This document shows positions 10,409 to 27,266 of a stretch of DNA of 64,000 bases, one piece after another. Both the position numbers and the translations under genes were made by a program. Within the stretch, counting starts at the first letter, position 1. Each line of letters opens with the position of its first letter. Source of the DNA: Isoetes taiwanensis (taxonomy: Eukaryota; Streptophyta; Lycopodiopsida; Isoetales; Isoetaceae); NCBI GenBank assembly GCA_021234155.1, contig JAJEKV010000042.1, positions 2,787,257 through 2,851,256 of the forward strand. Reading direction: 5' to 3'. The notes beneath the pieces were generated by a model. It was not told the DNA's origin. It was given only the letters and a program-made list of their open reading frames with translations, and did not search any database.

Positions 10409-13314
10409 ATGAAGCGTGTGGATCCTAAAACGGGTAAAAATGTAATACCTATCCCCCCCAACATGTTTCTACATTGTTACCACATGTTCTTATCACATTG
10501 TTACCCCATTGTAAACATTGTTCTTGTAGGTCAATGGTGTGGACCACCCAAAGGATGTTGAGGCTGAGACTACAAAGCAAATTATCCTCTACAGTAGGTT
10601 GGATTGGAAGAATAAGAAGGTGAAAAATGCAATAAGGAGCTAGTAGGTGAAGGAACTATCATACTAGCTGATCCTATCCAAGCTGTCAATGATGAAAGGT
10701 TAGGAGAGGATAAAGTGGGTGTGGCCATAACAAGTTTAGAAGAAAAATGGAAGGAAAAAGGGTCAAATCACCAGGATTGCACTGCTTGTATTAAACAATT
10801 GGAGGTTCCATGCATCATGCCATGGCCTATAGCCTGCATTGAGTTTATAGGAGAATTCCTTTTACCAGAGCCAGAGGTTGTGGATGACACTGATTTTCTT
10901 AATGCACCTCCAATAGCTGCCAGGACCACATTTTCAGAGAAGGGGGCACACTCAGTGGTGAAACATTATCCTAGCAAGAGGTCCAAGTCAAGTAGTGATT
11001 GTTCACGTGAAGCTCTGACTAAGGTAAGGGGAATGGAATGTTGCTGGGCTAATTGTGTTCAGAAGTTTAAAATTGATGAATTGGTGGAAGCAAGAGCCAC
11101 CTTCCAAGAGTATACTTGTGATGAGAGGAGGACTTACATGTACTCCATTCATGAGCTTGCACTTCAAGATGAAAAATTTCCAAAGGAAAAAAAATACCCA
11201 CTGCTAGGGACATGGATATGTAACGTTGCATTGATAAATATTCATGGCATTCCAATTTCATCTTGGCAAAATTGGCAAGCAAGTCATGCAAAGGGGAGTA
11301 AAATTGCATTACATGGAAATAATGGCATGTTGAGGCCAACTTCTAGGATCCTGGCTGCTAGGGAGGTTTTTGAAAAATATGTTGAATTGAATATGCCACA
11401 TAAAAGTACGAAAGATCAACAGGGAAAAATAGTTGTCGAGAAGAGATTGCCATCCCATTGTACCCAGAAGAGCATATTGGAGGAAGTGAATGCTTTGCTT
11501 CGAGAACTACAGGTACCTGCAATATCTCAACCCAGCTTCAGTAGACTATGGAGCAAGCACTTTAAGCATGTCACTATAGACACTTCGAACAACTTTGCAA
11601 AGTGCAACTTGTGTGCTAAGTTGAAAGAGATTCTGGATAAGACCAAGCAACCAAGTAAGATAAGGGAGCAAATGAAAGATCACATGACAGACCAACTATC
11701 ATGTAGATCCACTTATTGGATGTGGAGAACATTATCGTGTTTGGAACCCAATAACTATGTTTGTATTATACATGACAAGATGGATCAATCGAAGACTTGT
11801 TTGCCACAGTATAGTTACATACCCAAGCAAATCAATAGAGCTTATCCTTTGCAAGTCTCTCCGGACAGTGCAATAGTGCATGGCTCGGTGCCAATTTATT
11901 ATGGCCATTTTAGTTTGCAATTGTGGAGTGATGGTCCTGATTTTCATATTGGAAGTGTGATGAGGTGCTTGAGGAACTATGAGAGTGGTTATTCTGGTGA
12001 CCTCCATCACAACCCTGGAGGTGGTAGCCAACCACTCTTCAATGCATTATTGGATAGAAAGCCTAATAATTTAGAGAAGTTTACTAAGGCAAGGTTTAGG
12101 AAGTCAGGTGCTTCTAAACATGTTGGAGCCTCAAGTTCACGTCCCCAACCTCGAGATCTACCACCAAGGTTCCTCCTTCAACTTGACAATTGTGCTGGAC
12201 AGAATAAAAACAGGTATATGTTCTCATTCCTATCTTATTTAACAATTGTGGGTGTATTTGAAAGAGTGAATTTTTTGGGTTCTTAATGTCTGGACATACT
12301 CATGAGGATGTGGATGTGGATGCATTGTTTGGGAAGTATAGTGCGCAGTTGAAATCTCAAACTGTGACCAATCTTCCTAGACTAATGGAAGTTCTTAGTG
12401 AATGCATTTCACCTTCTCCTATAGGGTTGATCATACAAGAGGTGCCTGATTGGAAGAATTTTATCGAAGGTTATGCTCTTGATATGGAAGGTCAATCTAG
12501 ACCTCTTCAGTACACTTTCTGGGTCATGGGAAATAAGCCAATAATGCAATGGAAGATGAGACCTTCAGATGATAAATGGAGGCCAGATGAGGGAGTACCT
12601 ATATGGCACGAAGATGAAAATGGTAAACCTAAGATTCCAAGGGGTCAACCAAAAGCTCTTAAGCCTTTTGCAGAGGTGGATTCATTGCAAAGCACATTGG
12701 AAGGCATTTCTGAATACGTCAAAAATAACCTCGATGATACCAATCTTGCATTGATAGATTATTGGACACAGGTACATGGATTATTGGGACAAGTAGACAC
12801 ATCCTCTGATGAACTGAAAGATGGATGGCTAGCTAAGACTAGGTGGAGAGACTTGATAACACTTGAGGAAGTTGATGATGTGGTTAGTAGTATTCGCAAG
12901 TCGATGGCTCCTCCAGCTGCTGAAAAATATTATGTTGGTCCTAGGAAAGGAAGGCTTAAATATCTCGGGCTGGAGGATTATGATCCCAAAGATGACTTGC
13001 TTTGCCATCAATTTGCACTTATAGTACCAGAGCGCAAAGAGATATACCCTGTGTGGATGGGTTACACCATCTCAGAGGTTTGCAAAGAAGTAGGTGACCG
13101 CAACGTGAACAAAGTTCGTGTGGAGTGGTGGTGTCCAGTGCACCAGTTAAATGCAGTGGCAGAGGAAGAAAGGTATAGAGACTGTTGGACAAAGAGATGG
13201 AAGAGAAACCCTATTGAAGGGGATGATTGGGTTGAGTTAGATACTATTTTATTTTCATGGACCCCAAAGGTCATCCCAGCAAGACTGCTAGGGTTACAAT
13301 ACCTGTGGAAGTGA
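10409..13314 (+). pseudogene. DUF7869-type gene (transposase-like), two 1-nt frameshifts
   Basis: Exon 1 is 10409-10441 (MKRVDPKTGKN), followed by an 88-bp GT-AG intron (10442-10529, acceptor TTCTTGTAG) and a single large exon to 13314, about 930 codons in all. The diagnostic region is LLQLDNCAGQNKNRY followed by SGHTHEDVDVDALF. The pair D-N-C/T...NKNR and GHTHED is the signature I associate with DUF7869, an RNase H-like, transposase-like domain of plants, fungi and animals. A Cys pair (CNLC near 11,600) precedes it. The frame is broken near 10,620 (one G short: KKGEKCNKEL expected) and near 12,280 (one T short: FLGFLMSGHTHED expected). Restoring neither base is needed to see the homology. 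Both lesions are in short homopolymers, so they may be sequencing errors. No terminal repeats were found. Confidence 0.7.
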
Positions 13315-13523
13315 GGAAGAAAGCTATGATATCTCTAGGGGTCACTTCTGAGAAGTAATTGACAATATGTAACTCGACATGCATATGTAAAATATTTTTA
13401 ATTTTTAATGCAATCATGTTGTGCTGTTATAAAAAAAAGTCACATTCTCGATGCAAATTTACTAACCCGGGAAAAAGTTGCAGTGCCAAAATGGTCCAAA
13501 ATCCTGACATAAATCCAATTTAA

Positions 13524-14001
13524 ATGAATGATGGTTTTAAGGATTTGCTAGTAAGCAGTCCTGTGCTAAAAGTGCCTGATTTGAATCAGGCATTTGAAGT
13601 TTATGCTGATGCTTGCGGACAAGCAGTAGGTGCAGTATTGATGCAGCAGGGTCATGTAGTGGCTTATGAAAGTCGAAAACTAAGTCATGCAGAAAGGAAT
13701 TATGCAACTTATGAGCAAGAGTTGCTGGCCATTGTGCATGCGTTAAAGACGTGGAGGCACTACTTGCGTAGTGGGACGAGCCAAGAGCCGCGCAAGTTTA
13801 TTGTCTATACCGACCATAAACCATTGAGGTTCTTGCAAAGTCAAGCCGAAATTAGCCCGAGACAGGCTAGGTGGCTAGACTTCCTCCATGAGTTCCATTT
13901 TTCCATCGAGCATATGCCGGGCAAAAATAACCCGGTTGCCGATACATTATCAAGGGTTAAGCATATAAATACCTTGACGACTTTGGCAAATGATCTTATC
14001 G
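13524..14001 (+). pseudogene. Ty3/gypsy RNase H domain fragment
   Basis: Open frame with a full RNase H domain: FEVYADACGQAVGAVLMQ, YESRKLSHAERNY, YEQELLAIVHALKTWRHYL, YTDHKPLRFL and RQARWLDFLHEF, ending PGKNNPVADTLSR. Different gypsy family from the one at 1-2.5 kb. There is no RT before it and no integrase after it. At about 14,001 it is abruptly fused to a minus-strand copia gag fragment, so the frame that runs on to 14,207 is chimeric. The joint falls at CGGCTGCACCGG, shared with the paralogue at 48,505. Confidence 0.9.
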
Positions 14002-14002
14002 G

Positions 14003-14149
14003 CTGCACCGGAGGAAGGTTATTCCCGGTCACAATTCCAAAAAGCTTTTCACTTTGCAGGACGAGCTCCATCTTGATCTTCCAAGCTGGATATCCAGCTC
14101 CTGAGAAAACATACAAAGTTTTTGTCCCAGTGAGCCCTCGAAAATTCAC
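14003..14149 (-). pseudogene. Ty1/copia gag 5' fragment, copy 1
   Basis: The complement encodes YPAWKIKMELVLQSEKLFG and VTGNNLPPVQP, the start of a copia gag (W..KM...L....L..VVTG). It is truncated at 14,003 by the gypsy joint. A longer copy lies at 48,426-48,653. A primer binding site and an LTR edge follow at once on the upstream side (14,172-14,190). Confidence 0.75.
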
Positions 14150-14171
14150 AACCGCTCTAGAACCAGATGCA

Positions 14172-14183
14172 AGCTCTGATACT
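14172..14183 (-). promoter_or_regulatory. Initiator tRNA-Met primer binding site, copy 1
   Basis: The complement reads TAGTATCAGAGC, one base from the standard plant copia PBS TGGTATCAGAGC. The LTR edge ends ...TTTAACA at 14,184. Confidence 0.8.
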
Positions 14184-14575
14184 ATGTTAAACTTGCTAGT
14201 TTACTAAGAAAGCACAAGGGAGAGAGGGGTATGCACCACAATGGAAGACACGTATATTGAATGATACGTGTTACAATATATAGGTACCATAAAAGGTACA
14301 TACAAGGAAAAAGGTAAAAGGAGCTCACGTTGCCTTTTTTTATCTTGCACACACGATTCGGTCACACACTATCTTGGACACACGATTCAGTCACAAGTAC
14401 ATCAAATAGGGCAATAGCACGTGATGCCTTATAATATAGCACTAGCATTGAAGACATGTTATATATAGAGGGCGGAAGAGAAGATACCAAGATCGGGGGA
14501 AACTCACTGAAGGAGAAGCAAAAGAAGATGTAGACATAAGAGAAGAAGTGACAGAAGTTGAAATTGTAGGAGAAG
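14184..14575 (-). mobile_element. Copia LTR fragment, copy 1, interrupted by the CACTA insertion
   Basis: The LTR edge is the TG at 14,184 (plus strand). The sequence matches 48,689-49,083 almost base for base up to GGAGAAG at 14,575, where the CACTA end begins. The remainder continues at 43,650. The distal LTR boundary is not identifiable. Confidence 0.7.
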
Positions 14576-14589
14576 CACTACAAAATTAA

Positions 14590-14995
14590 AGCCCTGTTAC
14601 GACGTCTATTACGACGTCCAGACGTCGTTTAGACGTCGATGATCGACGTCAAAACGTCGATAAACGACGTCTATTTCGACGTCGGAGCGTCGATAAACGA
14701 CCTTTATGCGTCGCTATATGCGTCGCAACCGCGGCGTCTTAAAGCGACGACCTGACGTCGTTCAACGGCGCCGCATTACCGCGATACGCCACGCTGGCCG
14801 GGCGGGCCGGCGTGGCGTCGACGAAGCGGGCAATGGCGACGTGGCAGCCACGCGTGTTTGGCGTCGTTTAACGACGTCCACGTACATCGCGGGCCACGCT
14901 GTGGCCGCCGGCGGCGGGCGGCGTTGCCGGCGTCGTTGTCGGCGTGGCGACCACATAAGCAACGTCGTTTAACGACGTTGCTTACGTGTATTAAA
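14590..14995. repeat. CACTA left subterminal repeat array
   Basis: Many copies of ACGTCGTTTAACGACGT-like palindromes and GACGTC words occur, the clearest being the palindrome at about 14,958-14,985 (CAACGTCGTT-TA-ACGACGTTG). GC-rich blocks (GCCGGGCGGGCCGG) lie between. Such arrays are usually transposase binding sites. The Arg-rich frames across it are composition artefacts. Confidence 0.8.
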
Positions 14996-15000
14996 AAATT

Positions 15001-15245
15001 TTTTTTTTTTTTTTTTTTTTACAAATTGAAAAAAATAATAATAACACATTTATTATGAATGAAGTTAATACATTTAATTTAAAGCCTATAAAATGAATTT
15101 AACCAATAAAGAAATATAAGATTTTAACGTCATTAAATGATGTCGCTTAAATATATTAAAAAAATACAAAAATAAATGAAGCCCCAATTTTTTTAGCTAA
15201 ATACATTAATCAATAAATTAAGCTAAATACATTAATCAATACATT
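15001..15245. other. Poly-T and AT-rich spacer in the CACTA left part
   Basis: A T run at 15,000-15,020 is followed by AT-rich sequence with short repeats (AAGCTAAATACATTAATCAAT twice near 15,200). No gene is seen. Confidence 0.6.
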
Positions 15246-15625
15246 AAGCATATTGAAAATTAAATACTTACCTGGTACAAGGTGGCAAAGTTGTTTTGCA
15301 CAAACAACGCATTTGCTAGGAGTGTACATGCAAAACAATAAATTCAATGATTAGTAAAATATTAGTATAAATAAACAACTTAAAGGAAAAAAAAATATGG
15401 AAAATCAATGGGGAGGGTGGTTTCAATGACGCCCCTTCTTGGATAACAATTTAACCTAAATAAAGCATTAGTATTTTATTAGCGTATTGAAAAAAATTAA
15501 ATCCTTACTTGGAATAGGTGCCAACTTGTTTTGCAAGAACAACACATTTTGCTAGGAGTGTACATGCAAAACAAAAAATTCAATGATTAGAAAGAAATAG
15601 TATAAAACAACTAATAAGGAAAATT
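15246..15625. repeat. Tandem duplication, about 235-bp unit
   Basis: The unit beginning TATTGAAAATTAAATACTTAC and containing TTTGCTAGGAGTGTACATG occurs at about 15,250-15,385 and again at about 15,485-15,615, with moderate divergence. No coding signal. Confidence 0.75.
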
Positions 15626-15639
15626 TTTGGAAAGAAGAA

Positions 15640-15930
15640 GGGTCTCTCTTTTTAACGGCGTCTTCTTAGATGGGAAAAAATTAGAAGAAGAATGGAAGAA
15701 TCAAGAAGAAGAAAAGGCTAAGAAGAAGAGGAGGAACCTTAAAAATGGGGAGGAAGAATACGAAGAAGATGAAAGCAAGAGGAGGATTAAGAGTAAGAAT
15801 TTGAATAAGAGGAGGAAGAAGTAGTATAAGAGGAGGAAGAATCGAAGAAGAAGATGACAAAGGGAATGGAAGAATATGTATGGAAGAAGGATGCAAGAAT
15901 GGAAGAAGAAGAATGAAGGTTGAAGGAAGA
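15640..15930. repeat. Purine-rich GAAGAAG low-complexity tract
   Basis: The plus strand is almost all A and G for about 290 bp. Frames on either strand (Glu/Lys/Arg-rich, or Leu/Phe/Ser-rich) arise from composition alone. Confidence 0.75.
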
Positions 15931-16154
15931 ACAAACAACAAATACAAAAAGCCCTAAATCTACCCAAAAACAAGTTTAGATTCAAAAAACGAGTTGGTTG
16001 ATCCGTGCACATACCTTATGAAGCTTGTCTTACACTTAGAATAGACCCCAAAGTAGATCCGCGCCGAAAATCGCCTCAAAAAACGCTCCTCCATAAGCTT
16101 TGCTTGCTCGAAAATAAGCGGCGGGATTGCCGCCTGTTTTCGATTTAAATCACA

Positions 16155-16255
16155 GGTCGTGACGTCGTTAAACGACGACAAAAAACGTCGTTGAACGACG
16201 TTTGTAACGACGTTTTTTTTTTTTACGACGACCAAAAAAAAAAAAAAAAAAAAAA
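16155..16255. repeat. Second ACGTCGTT cluster ending in poly-A
   Basis: GTGACGTCGTTAAACGACG at 16,158 and further GTCGTT/AACGAC words are followed by a T run and an A run (16,226-16,253). The right part of the element starts with the same GTGACGTCGTTAAACGACG at about 43,108, next to matching T and A runs. This suggests the large cargo was inserted between these two points. Confidence 0.7.
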
Positions 16256-16267
16256 TTAAATAGTATA

Positions 16268-16572
16268 GAATGCATGTACACTTGATACATGGGTTTATTT
16301 AACTGGATAGGGGTTTATTTGACTTGCTACACCCGTTAAAGTTATGAAATATACCACCATGAAAATGTTCAATGTTTTGTGGTACATCCGTTGAGCTATG
16401 AGGTATATAATACGATGATGATAACTAGTAATACCTTACCTGCTACGATAACTAATACCTTACCAACATGCAAAGATGTAGTTTATCTTAAAATTTTATT
16501 TTGTTAGATTTAAAAAGGTTAGGTTTCCACCAATAGTATATGTAGCTACGTGTTCGCTTGTTACGACGACAT
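16268..16572. repeat. Cargo block R, copy 1 (about 305 bp)
   Basis: Starts ATGTACACTTGATACATGGG and ends CGTGTTCGCTTGTTACGACG. Essentially identical copies lie at 17,381-17,683 and 33,187-33,460 (truncated at GTAGCTA), with a diverged tail at 36,706-36,776. No coding potential. Confidence 0.9.
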
Positions 16573-16796
16573 ATATATACAAGAAAATTAATGCGTCCTA
16601 CGGCGCATTGTTCTAGTTTTAGCATGTCCTTATATTCCCTTTAATTCTACTGGATTCCCTTACATTCTAGAAGTTTCTAGGACATTCTAGAACTTTCTGG
16701 AACATTTTGAAACTTTCAAAACATCCTAGAATATTATAGTCTATGTTAATTAGAACATTACCCTTAAGTATATTTGAAACATAAATTATTCATAGA

Positions 16797-16890
16797 ATTA
16801 ATGCTTGGTCTAGTGGTTAGAGTGGGGGGTTTAGGAGGCTGAGGACTAGGGTTCGAATCCCCCCAATAACATAAAAAATTTTAAAAGCCT
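16797..16890 (+). mobile_element. tRNA-headed SINE-like element
   Basis: An A box (TGGTCTAGTGGTTAGAG near 16,804) and a perfect B box (GGTTCGAATCC near 16,850) are spaced as in a tRNA, but there is no matching acceptor stem, so it is a tRNA-derived SINE head rather than a tRNA gene. An A/T-rich stretch follows. The 3' limit is not clear. Confidence 0.7.
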
Positions 16891-16899
16891 TTCCTTAAG

Positions 16900-17205
16900 G
16901 AACGAGCATTCAATATGAGCCTTAGGATCTTAGACTCGATCAACGATCAAGATCTCACCATATAAAAACAATATGAGCCGTAGGATCTATTACATATAAT
17001 TCCCAAAGCCACGTGGACCGTAGGATGTGTCCCCAAGCCACGTGAGCCGTCGGATCTCGGATCCGACCCGGTCGGGGATCAGATCAATCTGGACCGTAGG
17101 ACCGCGGTACACATATTATATGTAAACTCCCAGGCCATCTGGGCCGTAGGATACGTCCCAAACCCACGTGAGCCGTCGGATCTCGAACGGACGGTCGGAT
17201 AAGTG
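16900..17205. repeat. Interspersed AGCCGTNGGATCT repeats
   Basis: The words GAGCCGTAGGATCT, GGACCGTAGGAT and CACGTGAGCCGTCGGATCTC recur at least seven times between 16,910 and 17,190, often after CCACGTG. No gene is seen in the interval. Confidence 0.65.
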
Positions 17206-17232
17206 CGACAAACATAAGAACATATATAGAGT

Positions 17233-17683
<451 letters not shown>

Positions 17684-17691
17684 CTATTATA

Positions 17692-19354
17692 TATATACAA
17701 TTACTTTATGGGTCCTATGGGGGGTTAAAGCTATGTAGAGATTATGTAGAGATTCATCTCGGCCGTCCATTTTTTGAGGTGGCACGACAACGGCCTTTGG
17801 ATTTGATGGGGGGCATGCATGGGGCATGCATGGGGCATGCACCCCATCCCTGGACCGTGGATCGGGCACGCGAGAAATCTTGGCCCTTGATTTTTTTTAA
17901 GAGAAGGTGCAAGGAAGGTCCCTTAAAATGTGTTTTTTGGTGCAGTCAATCTTAACCATTGGTTCAAAAGGGGGAGGAGAAATCTTAACCATTAAATTTT
18001 TTATTAAATTACAATTTCTTTATTAAAAGAGGTGAGGTGGCATCCTTATTTAATTTAAAAGTTAATGAGGTGACACTATCATTAATGAATAGACTTTCTA
18101 GGAAGCTTCTTTTTTATAATCAGCTTCAAGGGCCGAAAAATTGCAATAGAGGGGTCGGATGAAGGTGGGACCTACACCATTGGATTCCTCTCGTCGAGAA
18201 CTTTCCAATGAGTGGTGCTTTGGCATCGTTCCGTCGCAGTTGGAGCTAACTTGATCGTATTCTTAGAGAGTCTATGAAAATCTACATAGAATCTATAGAA
18301 TCTTGGGGAGTTCATATGAATCTTTAGAGAATCTTTGGGAATCTAAGAGAATCTTGATGGAATCTTGGAGAACCTAAAGGAACTTCATAAGATCTAAAGG
18401 AATCTTCATAAAATCTTTAATAATCGAGGGGAATCTTGATGAAATTTTGGAGAACCTAAAGGAACTTTATAGAATCTAAGGGAATCGAAAAGTATCTACA
18501 TAGAATCGTGGGAAATCTAGGCGGATCTTGAAACAACCTTTTGAAATATAGGGGAATCTATGGGAATCTCATGAAAATCTTTGAGAATTTCGGCGAATCC
18601 AAAGGTATCTTCATAAAATCTTTGAGAATATAGGGGAATCTTTACAAAATTTGAATGAATCCTGGAAATTTTGAATGAATTTACATAGAATCTTGGTGAA
18701 TCTAGAGGCATCTTGGGATAATTCCCAAAAAATTAGGAGAATCTTTATAGAATCTTAAGAATCTAGGGAAATCTTTGTGCAATCTTAGGAAATCTAGGAG
18801 AAAATCCAAGAGGATCTAGGAGAATCTTTGATATTAGGTTTGCTTTGCAGAGAAATCTTCATAGAATCTAACAGAATCTAGGAGAATCTAGCTGGCATCT
18901 TGGGCAATCTAGAGGAATCTTGAGATAATTTTTAGAAATCTAAGGAAATCTCAAGAGAATCTTTAAGAATCTAAGGGAATTGTGTCTAAAGAAACCTTGA
19001 TAGAATGTTGGGGAATCTAGAGCATCTCTATGGAACCTTCATCGTATGATTTTGAATTGGAGTTCTAGTCGAATTTGTACAATCACTGTAGTACAAAATG
19101 GAACCTTCATAAAATATTGGGCAATTTAATAGAATGTTTATCGAGGAATCATTAATGGGATCTTAAGGAATCATCATGGGATCTTAAGGAATATAGGGGA
19201 ACATTAATGGCATCTCATATAGCCTAGGGGAATATTTCCAGAGCCTTGGGGAATCTAGTAGAATCTTCATTGGATAGCTCTGCATTTTGGCTTCTAGTTG
19301 GATTTGTACAGTCTCTCATAGTGCAACCGCTCATAGTACAAAGACTTGTATATA
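17692..19354 (+). repeat. GAATCT unit A (TATATACAA...TTGTATATA)
   Basis: The unit begins TATATACAATTACTT and ends AAAGACTTGTATATA. Inside, a module of about 550 bp (GGGGCATGCATGG repeats near 17,810; TTAAGAGAAGGTGCAAGGAAGG near 17,900; ATTGGATTCCTCTCGTCGAGAA near 18,180) precedes about 1 kb of degenerate minisatellite made of GAATCT-containing 10-25-mers (18,260-19,270). Both ends merge into (TA)n. A homologous unit follows and two lie inverted at 33.5-36.6 kb. No gene is seen. Confidence 0.8.
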
Positions 19355-19376
19355 TATATATATATATATTATATCA

Positions 19377-24841
<5,465 letters not shown>

Positions 24842-24874
<33 letters not shown>
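24842..24874. repeat. Interrupted TA tract
   Basis: TA repeats with one GTA interruption at the point where the downstream repeat joins the 3' end of the coding region; the matching position of the other repeat has a 140-bp TA tract. Confidence 0.9.
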
Positions 24875-24930
24875 GAAAAACCTGCCTCCTACCGGAAGGC
24901 AAGGTTGGGTCCCATCAAGACATAAGGACA

Positions 24931-24956
24931 GGGGGTCCCTATGTCTAGGGACCCCC
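24931..24956 (-). terminator. Perfect 11-bp hairpin after the RT stop
   Basis: GGGGGTCCCTA and TAGGGACCCCC flank a 4-base loop, 8 bases past the stop codon of the RT frame. It could be an RNA 3'-end structure used in template recognition or simply a short inverted repeat. No hammerhead core (CTGATGA...GAAA) was recognised around it. Confidence 0.6.
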
Positions 24957-24963
24957 TTGCCAA

Positions 24964-27070
24964 CTAAGTTAACAAGGAACAACTATCATACGTACCAGAC
25001 TTCAGTGCAGAATATTTGTACTTATTGAGCTCGATATTAAAGATGTTGATATCAAACCTGAGTCCCGGAAACTTTTCCTGTTGCAGGACCCTAGTAACCT
25101 TGTGCCAAACATCTGATTTTCTGAAGCCTTTAGAGATAAACACCTCAATGAGACCAACAATATCCTTGGCTGCCATCATAGGATTACTATGTACGTATAG
25201 ATATGGCTGAATCTGTGAAATGATATTGTTGCATGCCACAAGGTAAGGGCGACAGCTGTCTGCATCAACAAATCTGAATACATGAAAAGGTAATTTATTT
25301 CTCTTGTCGAAACGATAAGTGATATATGTTCCATTGTGATGTGCTAAGATCTCAATACTCATATTGAGAAAGTCTACTCTTTTACCCAAAGATGAATTCC
25401 AACTGCAGTAACCTGTTTCATCCTTAATCACCAAATGATTAAGATCATAAATGGTGTCATCATGCCCAGAATTGAGAAGTCCCAAATGCTTTCTGATACA
25501 AGGATTATTCAGGCTCAAAAGATCATCAATATATCTAAAGGTATCCTTAAAGGACGCTGCTTCAGCCAATTTACCATCCCTAATCAGTTTGGAAATAAAC
25601 CTTAACTCAAACCAGCCAAGATATAGGTTACACCATGACGGGCTAGATGCGAATCCCATTGGGATGCCCTTTGTTTGCTTCCAGATACCATTATGCATCA
25701 AGAGATAACAGTTATTCAGCAGCCAAATGTTTAGTTTTACAAAGAGATCCTTGTTGATCATATTCCAAGATTTACCAGCAGGAGCTTTATCCTTCCATTC
25801 AAGTATAATATTAGAATTGTCAAGCATCTGGTACCACATCTCAAAGCCCTTATGCACTTTCTTTTTGTATTTCCATACCAAATCAATAATTTCAGTCATA
25901 ACCATGCCAATACCATCAGGTCCGTCCAGCGGAATATTTTCATAGCATTTGGTAACATCCGCAACAAAAACATCATTAATCTTAGCTGGTAGATTACATA
26001 CCACATCATAAATCGAGTTGATTATCCAGGAAGCTTTGATTCTGTTTTGCTGCCATAAATTCCCAGCACTGCATTTATCATGACAAATGCTAGGCCATAC
26101 CTCAAGTAGCAAATTTAGACCAGCTGCAATAATGGAAGCGGCAACAGAGAATATGGTACTGTGTGCATTTGTAATCCACCTGTATTCCATTTTGTGAGCT
26201 TTAAAGATGCCAAGTAAATATGGTAAAGAATCACTAGCCAAAGGCACATCCCCAAGTAAATCAAACAAGTCCTTCTTGATCTGTGCCACAAGTTCATCCA
26301 GAGAAAAAGAGCATTTAAGGAAATCATTACTGTTCAACCTTTTATCTGCCTCATGTCTGATATGTAATGGACAAATGAAAGCGGGATTATTAGCCGCCTT
26401 GTCAACCCCGGACGTATATAAGTTCATTCTCAACCAGTCAAGGTTCTTAACAACTTTCTCATCCTGGATTAAAAACTTTTTTCTGTTATCCATATTGCTT
26501 TCAATAAAAAATTTTGCTAGCCACTTTGTCTCTTTTAGTAAGATCCTCTTACATTCTGAGATAATTTCAGAGTCAAAGTTGTCCAAGGCAAACCTATGGA
26601 CATTGAAGAACTGTTCAACAGTGATCAGCATTTCAGACTTAAACTGTTCCAATGTGAAAGGGCGGTCAGGGATGTAGTTTAAACCATGAGCAAACCAATT
26701 TCTAAGGCCCTTGCTGTGTATAATGTTAAGGTCCATAGTTCTAATGTGTCCAATTGATGGATCAATGTATTTCTTGAGTCTTGGTATAGAACATGGACAG
26801 GGTGGTTCCTTGATTTCAGAAAATGTTGCCTTTGGATTATAGCATAAATCTTTGAGATTGGAAGAAAATTTCCACCCAAAAGTAGTGTTATTCCAAATAT
26901 CATAACCCTCTTCCCCGAAAAAACGACACAGAACTGTTTTAAAAGTGCTGCTGAATTCAATCTTTTCTACTACTTTGGAAAAGTAACAGAAATGAACAAA
27001 TTTACTTTTGGAATTTTCTTTAGAGATCATAAGACTGAGTCTTCCATCAACTTTAGTCGAGATAAACCTT
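24964..27070 (-). CDS. Reverse transcriptase exon, Penelope/TERT-like
   Basis: About 700 codons without a stop. RT motifs run in order: VFVADVTKCYENIP (motif A, near residue 377), TKGIPMGFASSPSWCNLYL (motif B, near 475), FRYIDDLLSLNNP (motif C, catalytic DD near 520) and RVDFLNMSIEI (motif E, near 570). Motif A with K/G-CY-x-x-IP and motif B with GIPMG recall Penelope-like and telomerase RTs rather than LTR or LINE RTs. The apparent start is TTG, so the frame is probably entered by splicing: an acceptor (ACTAAAAG at 27,071 or TTTAAACAG at 27,079) follows a T-rich tract, and the donor is at the end of the preceding frame. The stop is at 24,964. Confidence 0.75.
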
Positions 27071-27266
27071 CTTTTAGTCTGTTTAAACAAAAAATACCAA
27101 TGAGAAAGGTAGGCCAGTACAAGTATTTATTGGAACAAGTCCAATTATAGTATGGCACTGTGGCCATTTTAGAAAAAAAAACAGTAGTATGCCATGCATC
27201 AACATGTAAGCAGTAAGAAACAGAAACAGAAAGTGTAGGAAGGCTGACCAAGTAATATTTGATTAC
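27071..27266 (-). other. Probable 196-bp intron between ORF1 and RT
   Basis: The donor CA|GTAATC at 27,266 overlaps the ORF1 stop; the acceptor ACTAAAAG| at 27,071 restores the RT frame (phase 2). A second acceptor TTTAAACAG at 27,079 would not keep frame with this donor. Without splicing the TAA separates the two frames. Confidence 0.5.

Noticed and set aside
14706-15058. Arg-rich frames at both CACTA ends (also 43.1-43.8 kb)
   Set aside because: Explained by ACGTCGTT-rich subterminal repeats.
15627-16012. Glu/Lys-rich and Leu/Ser-rich frames on opposite strands
   Set aside because: Produced by the GAAGAAG purine tract.
16797-16890. Functional tRNA gene
   Set aside because: A and B boxes are present but the acceptor stem does not pair.
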